Shown: piece by piece, positions 33,035-42,553 of the stretch
Numbering within the stretch: the first letter of the stretch is position 1
How the letters are laid out: each line of letters starts with the position of its first letter
Assembly: GCA_036365515.1 (NCBI GenBank)
Contig: CM070877.1
Coordinates: 56,828,475-56,892,474 of the forward strand
Length of the DNA stretch: 64,000 bases
Source of the DNA: Torymus aiolomorphi
Lineage: Eukaryota; Arthropoda; Insecta; Hymenoptera; Torymidae
Direction: 5' to 3'
Notes under the pieces: model-generated
The model's input: only the letters and a program-made list of their open reading frames with translations
The model's database searches: none
Told to the model about the DNA's origin: nothing
Position numbers and translations under genes: made by a program

Positions 33035-33899
33035 ATTGAATAGAACTTTTATTTTTATTGGTACAATTTAAGTTCACATAACTTCAAAATATTCGAATTG
33101 CCCGCGTGGTTACCTTATTGGTGTATGAATGCAGTAATGTATTACTGCCACTCGTGGGGCTTCGTATCTGCGTAAGCACCACACTCCGTTGTGTTCAATA
33201 CGCAAGGACGAGGCGCCTAAGATCTAGGGAGAGATTTGAATTTTGATGGGTTTTCTTTAATGATAAAGGTTAATTTTTACTTTGTGGTTGTGACAAATTG
33301 ATTTTTAGGACATTAACAATAAAGTTTTAACTAAACTGACCTTATCTACCTGTTTAAGTAATGATTATAAATTAATTAGATTTTAATATCGTCATTGATA
33401 TACTGTCAATTACTATGTCATATACGTAGTTAATTGACGTAGGTATTGATTACTTGACTATATTCAAATTTATCAGTGGTCTTTTTACATCTTCTTAACG
33501 TAGTCTGACTACCTTGGCTTTCCCTTGTGTTAATTTATTATTGTTTGTTTATTATATGTTAATTTATTCAGTTACTGTCCTAACTTAATGTGAGTTAAAA
33601 AGTGTGCAAAATTCTTAATACAATTGACGATGTTTATATTGTTTTTACCAAGAAAGCAAGGTAACAGTTGTAATCAATTTGACTTCTCAACTTTTGTGGA
33701 AAAAAAAAAAAAAAAAAAAAAAATTTCCATCTGATTTTTCACTATTGTTTCTATATTTTTTAGATAAACAAAAACACAATTTTATAAAATTGACGATGTT
33801 TTAACATTATAATGAATGTAATTTTAGGTAAGAATGACGAACAAATTGTTTATTTGTATGTATTTTAATTATTGACTTGTATTTATCTCCATATGTTAA

Positions 33900-33955
33900 T
33901 AAATTCTAGTGCTTGATAAGGATAACAAAATAGTTATCGAAACGTTGCACAAACA
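33900..33955 (+). ncRNA. Degenerate hammerhead-ribozyme-like motif of the PLE (right arm)
   Basis: GTGC, TTGATAAG, GATAAC, a short loop, GTTATC, GAAAC, GTT and GCAC in order. This is the closing stem, core strand, stem II, GAAA strand and closing stem of PLE hammerhead motifs. The core strand departs from CTGATGA at two positions that matter, so activity is doubtful. The left-arm counterpart (30,195-30,245, minus strand) has CTGATAAG but GTAA in place of GAAA. Confidence 0.5.
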
Positions 33956-34083
33956 GTAACTCAATGTACTCATTAACATCGAACCTTTCCAAAAAAAAAC
34001 TATTTAATAATGAGTGACAAAGAAATTCTATGAATTAATACATAAATGTTAACTAATTATTTCGCATTTTTTACACATCCATG

Positions 34084-34400
34084 CCTAAAATCATGTCAAA
34101 ATCCAAACGATTTACCACTCTAATAGGAATAGTAATAGATTCCCCATCTATGTAAAAAGTTATGTCCACTGGGGCTTTAATTTTTTCTAATTGTCCATTC
34201 GCTAGCATCATATATCATTCAGTAGGGGTAATTTTCTGAGTCATATGTTCGGCTACTTTAGACCCTATAAACGATGCCACAGCTCCTGTATCTATCAAAG
34301 CAAGGTAACATTTTCCTGAGATCTCTATGCTAAGATATAGCCTATTATCTGTATCTGCGATTGGAGCTGTGTCAAATTTCGCAAGTGATGAAAAATCATT
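34084..34400 (-). pseudogene. Protease of gypsy A
   Basis: Retroviral-type aspartic protease. KCYLALIDTGAVASFIGS holds the catalytic DTGA. About 50 residues later FYIDGESITIPIRVVNRLDF is followed by DMILGM, the C-terminal ILG strand. The reading stops a few bases before the PLE right arm. RT should follow but its N-terminal half is missing. Confidence 0.75.
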
Positions 34401-35040
34401 ACTAACTAATCCTAATTCTGGGTCGCTGTATTGAGGGTTAGGTAATGTTTCGGTAGGGAGTTTTTACTTTGGGTGGTAAGGAGCAATATGTTGTAGGTTC
34501 GGTAGTGGTTCGGAAGGGAGTTCGTGTAAATTTGGATCGTCAGATTGGGGAAATGTTGGTTCTAAGTTTATCTTTGGACAGAAGGACCCTATAACCGATA
34601 TGTTTGTCGAAGCTATGCTACTTAAGGAATATTCTACCAAAAGTGAATTAGATTTCAACGATGATTTCCTATCCTGTGGATTACTTTCTATTCTAGCGAT
34701 TTCAACTGTCGAATCTACATTATTAATATTCGGCGATATTTTCGAAGGTTTATCTACCGCGGTTGTTGTGTCGGTAGGGCCTGATTTTTGTTGGGGGTTG
34801 CCTCGGTCCTTACTGAGTTCCCCCTTTGGCGTTTCCCGAATTTGCTTTACAGTTCGGGCACGTTCTGGTGGTTTTGTCTTTTCGTCCGCACTTAAAACAA
34901 ATTTTTCCAGTTCGATTTGGGCAGTGGTAAGCCCAATGTCCTAAGCCGTTGCACACCCAACACGGAAAAGTTCGCTCTTGCTGGTTTTCCTTTTCCGGGG
35001 TCGACTTGGTTGAGGTGTTTGCAACATTGGAATTATTTAC
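34401..35040 (-). pseudogene. Nucleocapsid and linker of gypsy A
   Basis: At 34,860-34,995 the minus strand reads CWVCNGLGHWAYHC, a perfect CCHC zinc knuckle, then CFKCGRKDKTTRTCPNC, a variant lacking the histidine. A Ser/Glu-rich linker follows to the protease, with a stop near 34,465. It would package the RNA genome. Confidence 0.65.
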
Positions 35041-35044
35041 AAGT

Positions 35045-36822
35045 TCAGACTCTGGCGGGTTGGTTCGATTTTTTCGACTTCTCCTTAGGCGAGGCTTCTT
35101 TGTTCTGCGACTCGTTTGATTCTCGGTTCGGTGGGTTGTGCGATACGAACTTCACATTATTGAGGGTAGCTGTCTCATTTCGTTCTCCCTCCACCTTGCT
35201 CACTGCTACCTTATTTCCTTCATGGTTCCTCGGCTTACGTCTTATTTGTAAGTCTTCTAGTGGACAGAAGGCGACATTGGGAAACAGGGAGGCGTCCGGT
35301 GCAGGTGGAGGCTTATAGTTCCTCTCCCGTTCCTTCCGAACTTCCTCTTGCTGTCCCAATTGCAACAACTTTTGAAACGTATTAAATTGCTCTCGATGAA
35401 TTACCCTTGAGTAACTAGGGTGGAGATTTCGAAAAGCTTTGTCCAATTGACCCTCTAAGCAAATTTGCGGCACTGTTTTATCGAGTAGCAGTCTTAATGC
35501 TACTACGTATGAAGCCATGGTTTCTCCTGGACCCTGCGTTCTATTCCTTATCTCATCTTCTAACCGTAGTTGGAAATCAGTTTTTCTATACTGTAATTGA
35601 AGAGCTGATTTTAAGTCGTCGCATGTCATCCAGTCTCTCGCTAGAGGTTGCGACCAGCTTTCTGCTCTATCTTGAAGAATGACCGGTAGTTGCCGTAGAA
35701 GAGTCTGATCGGAGGTATCATAACTTCTGGCAAATGCCGAAAGTCGACGCAGAAAATCATCCGCATCTTCTTGCGGTTTTCCCGTGAAGGAGATTTTCCA
35801 ATCTCTCAGAAGACGAATCAGCCGAGAATCATCGTGGGCTACTGTTGCACTAGCATTGTCGGTTGAATTATGGCGAAATAGCGAACTCGATTGCGAAATA
35901 TACGAAGGCTCCTCGAACCTCTGGGCCGAAAAAGTATTGTTGCGCGGTTGCTGTTGGGGAGTAAAACTTTGGGCCCCCTGAGGTGGTATATGTTCCCTCG
36001 GTAAAGTGGTAGAACCAAAAGGTATTGCTAAATGTGGCTGATAGCTTTGTGGGTGAAAATTCGTAGGATACCCTAAGTAATTATACGGATGCATTCCAGC
36101 AAAATTTCCCATAAATGGGGGATAATAAGGGGGCATCATCTGCGCTCCGTTCATCATATACGGTTGTTGGTTGTGATAGGGTGATTGAGCATTATGTTGT
36201 TGCGTGAGCATTTGAGGTAGGGTAACAGTCGTTTGTGCACTAGTAACATCCCCGGTAGAAGGAGGGTGAGGATGCGTTAATGATTCTACCGGGACTGAGT
36301 TGGCGTAATGATTACTGGTGGAAAACCGTAATTGTCTGTTATTTGCAAAGGTTGATTGTGTGTACATGGATTGGCTATTACCACTCGCTAAATTGTTATT
36401 TGTTACAGAATTTATTCTACTTCTTCCCTCGCCCGGGGGAGGGAAATTCAAACTCGAAAAATCTAACCTAACATTCGAGTTGTTCGGATTTCTATTTCTT
36501 TTTCGCGAGCTATCGAGGCCATCCGAATCGAAAAATGTGGTAATCGTTGCTACCTGTGTGTCTCCGGTGTTGCGGAAAATTTGCTGCTCTTCATTGATGG
36601 GCGTTAACCCCTTTCAGACTCGCGGGGTTTTCGAAATGGCACCTGTCGGTTGGATTGAAATTTGCCTATGGGGTTCTACTGTGGTCGAGTGTAATGTACT
36701 ACCCGCGGTATGGGGGGGGGGGGGGGGGGGGGTACAGCTTGGGTTTGGTCGGAAGCTCTTTCTGCCATTATTATCGCCCGCGCCATCCACTTCTCTCTCG
36801 CTCCACGATTGATCGAAAGTTA
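35045..36822 (-). pseudogene. gag of gypsy A, main part
   Basis: Continues the gag N-terminus interrupted by the giant palindrome. Upstream of the first ATG (36,451) the frame is open and sensible (FFDSDGLDSSRKRNRNPN), so the coding region begins earlier. A Gln/Pro/Tyr-rich middle (MMPPYYPPFMGNFAGMHPYN) is followed by the capsid-like domain (LIRLLRDWKISFTGKPQEDA, LQDRAESWSQPLARDW, TQGPGETMASYVVALRLLL, LDKAFRNLHPSYSRVIH). The C-terminal part reads NETATLNNVKFVSHNPPNRE to SKKSNQPARV. A run of about 18 G on the plus strand at 36,714-36,732 probably shifts the frame. Confidence 0.75.
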
Positions 36823-36823
36823 C

Positions 36824-37675
36824 ATCCCGGTTGAAAATATCAGAGCAGATTTCCGTACTGAAATCCGCCCGGAATTCGGACTGAATTCCGCGGAGAAATC
36901 CATGCAGAAATCAGTCCAACAAATCCACCTGGAAATCTACGTGGAAATCTAGGTAAAAATCCAAGCCACGTCGCATCGCGTCTACAACTGCGTTGAAATC
37001 CGCGCAGATATCCGTAGGGAAATCCAAATGTTCAGTACGCCTTCATATATGTTCGGATTTCCGCACGGAAATCCATGCTGAAAACAGAATGGTGATTATT
37101 AGCTTACGCATTTAGACGGAAATTCGCGCAGAAATCCGCGCGGAAATCGAAGTGATCGGTACGCCTGCATACATGTCCGGATTTCCGCGCGGCAATCCAC
37201 CTAGAAAACCGAGCAGTGGTTTCGCTTATGCAGGTGCACGGAAATCCACGCGGAAAATCGAAGTGATCAGTACGTCTACATATATATATCTCTGGATGTC
37301 CGCGCGGAAATCCACGCGAAAATCCATGTAGAAAACCGGGCGGTGGTATCGCTTATGCAGGTGCGCGGAAATCCACGCAGAAATCCGGACGGATACCTTA
37401 GCGATTATTACTTGTCTAGAATACGTCCGGATTTCCACATGGTAATCCACGCGAAAATCCATGTAGAAAACCGGGAGGGGGTTTCGCTTATCCAGGTGCA
37501 CGGAAATCCACGCAGAAATCCAGACGGATATCTAAGTGATTATTACTTGTCTAGAATACGTTCGGATTTCCACGTGTAAATCCACGCGAAAATTCATGCT
37601 GAAAACCGAGCGGGGTTTCGCTTATCCAGGTGCGCGGAAATCCACGCAGAAATCCGGACGGATGTCTAAGTGATT
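36824..37675. repeat. Terminal tip and subterminal repeat layer 1 (left arm)
   Basis: The tip CCCGGTTGAAAATATC is followed by about 850 bp of degenerate GGAAATCCGCGCGGAAATCC-type motifs in alternating orientation, with a looser period of about 110-160 bp around GTTTCGCTTATCCAGGTG. Mirrored at 47,353-48,204. The open frames here are by-products of the repeats. Confidence 0.75.
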
Positions 37676-38146
37676 CCCGGTTGTAAATATTCACCTGGTT
37701 TTCACCTGAATTTCCACCTGAATTATCACCTGAATTTCCACCTAAATTTTACGTGAAATTCGTGTAAAATGTATGCGAAAACCACAAATTTTATGTGATT
37801 TACCTGTATTTCACGTGTCAAAATTCTAAAAACGTCAGGTGAATTTCACGTGATTTTCACCCGATGCTCACGTGAACTTCACCGGAGATAAATTAAAGCT
37901 TCCTTCTTGTGACATCGTTTTTTCAGGTGAATTTCACGTGATTTACATGTGAATCCACACGAATTTCACATTTATTTCACCTATATTCCGTAGTATTTTC
38001 GGGTGAATTTAACCTGAAATTCACGTGATTTTCACCCAATATTCACGTGAACTTCACCACAGATAAATTAAAGCTTCTTTCTCTTGTTATCGTTTTCTCA
38101 GGTGAATTTCACGTGATTTTCACCCAATATTCATGTGAACTTTATA
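37676..38146. repeat. Nested tip and subterminal repeat layer 2 (left arm)
   Basis: A second tip-like start, CCCGGTTGTAAATATTCACC, opens an array based on CAGGTGAATTTCACGTGATT. Longer units of about 190 bp recur at 37,870, 37,930 and 38,050 (GATAAATTAAAGCTTC). Mirrored at 46,880-47,352. The motif sequence is unrelated to layer 1, which suggests a related element inserted inside another. Confidence 0.7.
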
Positions 38147-38345
38147 TAGACCCTATTGAAAGTATCCATCGGGATTTCCATATAGAAATATACATGGATT
38201 CCATATGGACACTCATATGGAAATCCACCTGAAAATCTGTTCCAAAACGTCATATGCAAATCTGTATGAAAATCCATGTGAAAATCCATATGAAAATCCA
38301 TGTACAAATCTATGTAGAGATGCAATTAAAAATCTGCCCTGAACC
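38147..38345. repeat. Nested tip and subterminal repeat layer 3 (left arm)
   Basis: A third tip-like start, CCCTATTGAAAGTATCCATC, is followed by ATGGAAATCCATATGG-type motifs for about 190 bp. Mirrored at 46,681-46,879. It marks the outer end of the innermost element, whose body is shared with 59,690-62,260. Confidence 0.65.
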
Positions 38346-38479
38346 TGGATTATTTATGGACATACTACTGCAGATACGATTTGAACTTCGCCGAGAACCA
38401 TCATTGGAATATATATAAAAAAGGCTATATCGGTATTAGTATATATAACTAATGGATATGATACATACCTAGCTGCAAC

Positions 38480-38750
38480 ATTACAATAAGATATAAGATC
38501 ACTGATGATATTTTGCTTAATGTGGAGAAAGAAGTAACGACGTTTAACGAGCCTCGTGCTCGCGCTACTCGACAACGACCCGTGATATCAAATTCACACG
38601 AGGCCGGAGCCGAGCGCCCCTACGTGTACTCGATTATTAGCAGCTACCATGAATAGTTGGGACGGGCGGTTAAACTCGGCGACAGCGCGAGAAGTCGACA
38701 TCTTGGCGATGATGGTGCTCTTCAAAGAAACAGCTCAAATTTTTAAAATC
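38480..38750. other. Conserved GC-rich island of the foldback family (left arm copy)
   Basis: Sequence around TTTAACGAGCCTCGTGCTCG, AATTCACACGAGGCCGG and TACGTGTACTCGATTATTAG matches 59,696-59,960 in the second element, and its mirror lies at 46,275-46,545. Conservation between diverged copies suggests a regulatory or promoter role, but no ORF is shared. Confidence 0.5.
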
Positions 38751-38870
38751 GTTTATGCTTTGTAAGTTTACTGATAATTGTTATTTCACAAAATTTTTTC
38801 AGATTCTTTATTAAAAATCCTTAAAAATGAGCCCTACTAAAACAATATTGGCGAACAACCCTCTTTTGTA

Positions 38871-39897
38871 AAGAATTGTATATTTTTTAAATACCAATAG
38901 AAACCAATCATTTGTATTTCTGACAACCAGATGGATTTGAGATTTTAATGTTATTCATATATCTAATGTTATAGATCTTGTCAATAAGTTTCTCAAAGCA
39001 GAAAAAATACATTCAACATCTATTTTCAACAATATTTTCACCAGGCTTGTAAGTAAAAATATTCATCTTTATTTTCCTAAATTTTCAATGGGAGCCGGTT
39101 ACACTGTTATTAAACTCTATATGTATTTTTCATATCTACTCGTAAGAAAATTTCATAAGTTATCGAGTGTTATGTGTGCCAAATGAAAAAGTATATTACT
39201 ATAAAAAAGTTTAAATCAAAGTAGTTGAAAGACAATTTAGCAATTGTGTATTCCGATGCCCAGACAAGAACTTCTTACTCAATTATTTTCAAATAAAATA
39301 TGGTTTTCTTATTAAGTCTGCGCTTCATGTAATTTCATAAATTATGTAATTTACAATCTTATAAATCATTAAGATCCATAATTCAATTATTTATTTGTGA
39401 CTTATTCACTGAATAGTTTATGAAATTTCATGAAGCGAGGGCTTAATAAGAACACCATATTATATTGGACTATTATTGAGTAAGAAGTTCGTGTCTGGGC
39501 ATCGGAATATACAATTGTTAAATTGTCTTTCAACCACTTTGATTTAAACTTTTTATAATAATATACTTTATCATTTGGGACACATAATACTGGATAACTT
39601 ATGAAATTTTCTTTCCAGTAGATATGAAAATACATATAGAATTTATTAACAGTGTAACCGGCTCCCATTGAAAATTTAGGAAAGTAAAGATGAATATTTT
39701 TACTTACAGGCCTGTTGAAAATATTGTTGAAATAGATGTTTAATGTATTTTTCCTGCTTTGAGAAAACTTAGTGACAAGATCCATGCCATTAGATATATG
39801 AATAACATTAAGATCTCAAATCCGTCTGGTGGTCAGAAATACAAATTATTGGTTTCTATTGATATTTAAAAATATAGAATGCTTTTCAACAGGGTTT
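38871..39897. repeat. Inner foldback within the left arm
   Basis: Arms 38,871-39,375 and 39,385-39,897 are inverted copies at lower identity than the giant palindrome. Both ends resemble the family tip (CCCTCTTTTGTAAAG and, inverted, CCCTGTTGAAAAGC). The mirror in the right arm is 45,130-46,155. The 128-codon open frame inside (39,402-39,785) is not called, because its counterpart in the other half is broken. Confidence 0.65.
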
Positions 39898-40177
39898 TCT
39901 AACAATGCTTCGAGGCTTATTGGAAAAGCTCTTAAATAAGGACTCAATAAAGCTTTTGTCGCATGCAAAATATTCTGCTTTATCAAATGGATCATAATTC
40001 ATAATATAAATATAACTATATTCTTAAAATAAAAAACAAATTTTTAAAATTTTGAGCTGCTGACTTCATGTGAAATGCATTATAAATACCTATACTATAT
40101 AATGTAATGTCATATGAAATGTCAGTATTCTTTCATACTGCTAACAAAAACAGATTGAATATTAGTTGATTCATTAC

Positions 40178-40562
40178 ACGGAGCAAAATTTATTTCTAAA
40201 CTTTAATCTTTATAAGAAAATTTATTATTTTTATAGTAGTGCTGGGACATACTCAACATGGGAGATTTATCTTGTTTTAAATATTAATTTTTATTATTTT
40301 TGTAGCAAATTTTACTATTTCAAATAGTACTTTTTATGACTGCTGCAAAAATAATAAATATTACTATTTCAGATAATAAAATTTGCTACAAATGTAGTAA
40401 AATTATTCTTTAAAAATAAAATTTGCTATGAAAATTATAAAAATTACTATTTATAACAGTAAAGATCCTACATGTCGAATGTGTCCCAGTACTAAACTAT
40501 AAAAATAATAAATTTTCTTATAAAAAGAGTAAAGTTTACAAATAAATTTTTCTCCGTGTACA
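40178..40562. mobile_element. MITE with CACGGAG ends (left arm copy)
   Basis: Ends ACACGGAGCAAAATTTATTT and the inverted AAATAAATTTTTCTCCGTGT. The interior is AT-rich with repeated AAATTTGCTA motifs. The mirrored copy is at 44,464-44,848. No ORF. Confidence 0.65.
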
Positions 40563-40854
40563 AGAAAATAAAAAGCATATATTATTATGGCCAATTCACA
40601 TATAATTATAAAATAACTTCACATATTAAAGATTATTGACATGTGTGTGCCTCTAAGTTACTGTTATATAACTTACATCGAAAGAAGAAATCCATACATT
40701 GTTGCTAAATGCTAATTAATCATTAGAATATAGCTTACAGTTTGTAACCTAAATGCAGCAGTAAATTTAAAACACATTATACTTATGACATAGCCTTTTG
40801 CAAACTATAAGCTATGAAGGTAAACTCCAAATTATGAGGTAGGAAATGGAAAAA

Positions 40855-40972
40855 ATTGGACATCCGACAAACTATATTGGATATGCTAGTTTATTCCAGC
40901 CTAACACCAGGCTGGAATGAACTAGCGTATCCTATATAGTTCATCTATTGTCCAATTTTTACAATTTCCTTA
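40855..40972. repeat. Short inverted repeat
   Basis: AAAATTGGACATCCGACAAA pairs with the segment around TATTGTCCAATTTTT, with central CCAGCCTAACACCAGGCTGG. A hairpin of about 118 bp. Mirrored at 44,053-44,172. Confidence 0.6.
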
Positions 40973-41242
40973 ATCATACTTATACGAACAATTTAAAACA
41001 CACCGTACAAATTATGAGGAATTTTATAAACTCTAATTAAATGCTCTTATTATAAATAACTAAAAAATAATTATCGAACAATCATTCCCAATTGAAATAT
41101 GTCAAGTTGAAATTACTATAATAAGATACGAGGCCAGGCAAGAAAATTTTTATAATAATGGTTCACCTATTATTCGTTAAACATAAGTGTGGTATTATAA
41201 GGACAGCAGTGATAGTGTCAGATCTAAAATCATATGAACTGT

Positions 41243-42325
41243 CAGTGTTCTTTCATACTGCTACCTGAAACATAACAATATAAATTGAATATTAGTTGTG
41301 CGTGTCTTGGAACTGTAAATAGTCATTCTGTTTTTCTTTTTTTTTGAAGTTAAAGTTATAGTTATGCTTTGCAAGTATTCTACATATAGAATATTACAAG
41401 TTATTGTTATATAACTTTCATTGTTAGAAGAAATCCATACATTATTACTAAATGCTACTTGATCATTAAAATATAGCTTACAGCTTGTACTCTAAATACA
41501 ACGGCAGTAAATTTCAAACAATATTATATTTATTACATAGCCTTTTACAAACAGTTAACTGTATTTCAATGGTAAAGTATAAATATTATATAATTATATA
41601 ACAATAATTTATACTTTTATATGTGGAAAACTTGCAATCCATAAATATTAAATTATACAAAACAGAATAAACAATGTCAATCGAACACATGCACCTGTCA
41701 ATACTCTTTAATATGTGAAGTTATTTTATAAATATAAGTATAAATATAAATATAAATATGTTAATAAAAAACCTTTTATTTTTAACAATAAATCATTGGG
41801 AAAGTACTTACTATACCAAGTGTCATCCTTGGAAATGCATATACAGATAAGTCGCACCCAGTCAACCCTATAGAAGAATAAACATTGCTTGAAGTAACAT
41901 TAGCTAACTATTAAATATTGGAATGTTACTCACCAGTTGAGGAGACGGCAACAAACTTGCAAAAAGGACTTTTCTAGCATCAAGTGCATTGTAGCAGGGA
42001 TCACTGGATCAGGAAGAAGAATTTGCCATGACTCGTAGCACAACTAGCATAAGAAAATGAAGAAACACGAGACAGACGCAAAAATAAATGAAAAAGTGGG
42101 TGCACTGATCTCACCTAGATGTAAACGTGGGAAACATAACCACGAATATCACACCTTACTCGACCGGCAACGTCAGCACAACACTCGTCACAACCTCGGA
42201 GATGACAGCGTGGATAGCAGCAGAAGGTCTTTCTCGACGTAGATGCAGCCACCAGTAACCACCACACTCTCACGTTCGAACTTACGTCGTCGTAACCCTT
42301 GAAGCACGCGAGAGCACCGGTCTAT
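41243..42325 (-). other. Exon-like module reading outward in the left arm (mirror)
   Basis: Mirror image of the right-arm module. Predicted exons on the minus strand are 42,325-42,160, 42,043-41,934, 41,867-41,812 and about 41,266-41,243, with the same splice sites. See the right-arm entry for content. Because both arms carry it, transcription would run outward in both directions from the palindrome centre. Confidence 0.35.
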
Positions 42326-42382
42326 TAGACGACGTTCGATAACTGCCGCCGGCCGCGCGTACATGTGTAGAAAGTAATAGAG

Positions 42383-42404
42383 AGAGAGAGAGAGAGAGAG
42401 AGAG
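42383..42404. repeat. (GA)n run, left of centre
   Basis: AGAGAGAG run, mirrored as (CT)n at about 42,621-42,643. Similar GA runs sit at the same place in the related modules at 55,320-55,337 and 61,513-61,535. It may be part of a promoter (GAGA-like element), which is inference. Confidence 0.7.
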
Positions 42405-42417
42405 TCAGCTGTCAGTG

Positions 42418-42545
42418 AGGCTCCTGTCACATAGGCGCGTACGATCGCGTTCGACTGCGTTCGAGCGCGTTCGACCGCGGTTATGCGCACGCGCTCGCTT
42501 CTCTTCGTCCGCACGCGATCAAACGCTCTTATGTGCCGGGAGCCT
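42418..42545. mobile_element. Tiny inverted-repeat element at the palindrome centre
   Basis: Starts AGGCTCCTGTCACATAGGCG and ends with the inverted CGCTCTTATGTGCCGGGAGCCT, 128 bp, rich in CGCGTTCGA motifs. The right arm holds only the left-type end (42,585-42,605). The axis of the giant palindrome therefore lies within this hairpin-forming element. Confidence 0.6.
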
Positions 42546-42553
42546 TATGCGCA
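42470..42553. other. Palindrome centre spacer
   Basis: 84 bp without a mirror partner, containing TTATGCGCACGCGCTCG as a direct repeat (42,481-42,497, and again at 42,545-42,561 across the boundary). The CpG-rich composition and outward exon-like modules on both sides suggest a shared promoter region. Confidence 0.5.

Larger units (their letters stand above)
30074..34078 (+). mobile_element. Penelope-like element bounded by 1-kb inverted arms
   Basis: Left arm 30,074-31,109 and right arm 33,047-34,078 are inverted copies with few differences, each with a long poly-T or poly-A tract (30,430-30,459; 33,701-33,723) and a ribozyme-like GATAAC hairpin. Between them is one PLE ORF with RT and GIY-YIG endonuclease. 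PLEs often insert with a partial inverted extra copy, which fits. It sits between protease and RT of gypsy A on the opposite strand. Confidence 0.8.

Noticed and set aside
36710..38232. Repeated IPVENI... and HVDNPRG-like frames at foldback ends
   Set aside because: Products of subterminal repeats, appearing on both strands and both arms.
39402..39785. 127-codon minus-strand frame (FPKFSMGAGYTVNKFYMYFH)
   Set aside because: It lies in one half of an inner foldback; the other half carries stops and there is no recognisable domain.
42188..42514. 108-codon frame with SLSLSLYYF over the GA-run
   Set aside because: Built on the dinucleotide run; the conserved frame among related modules is a different one.
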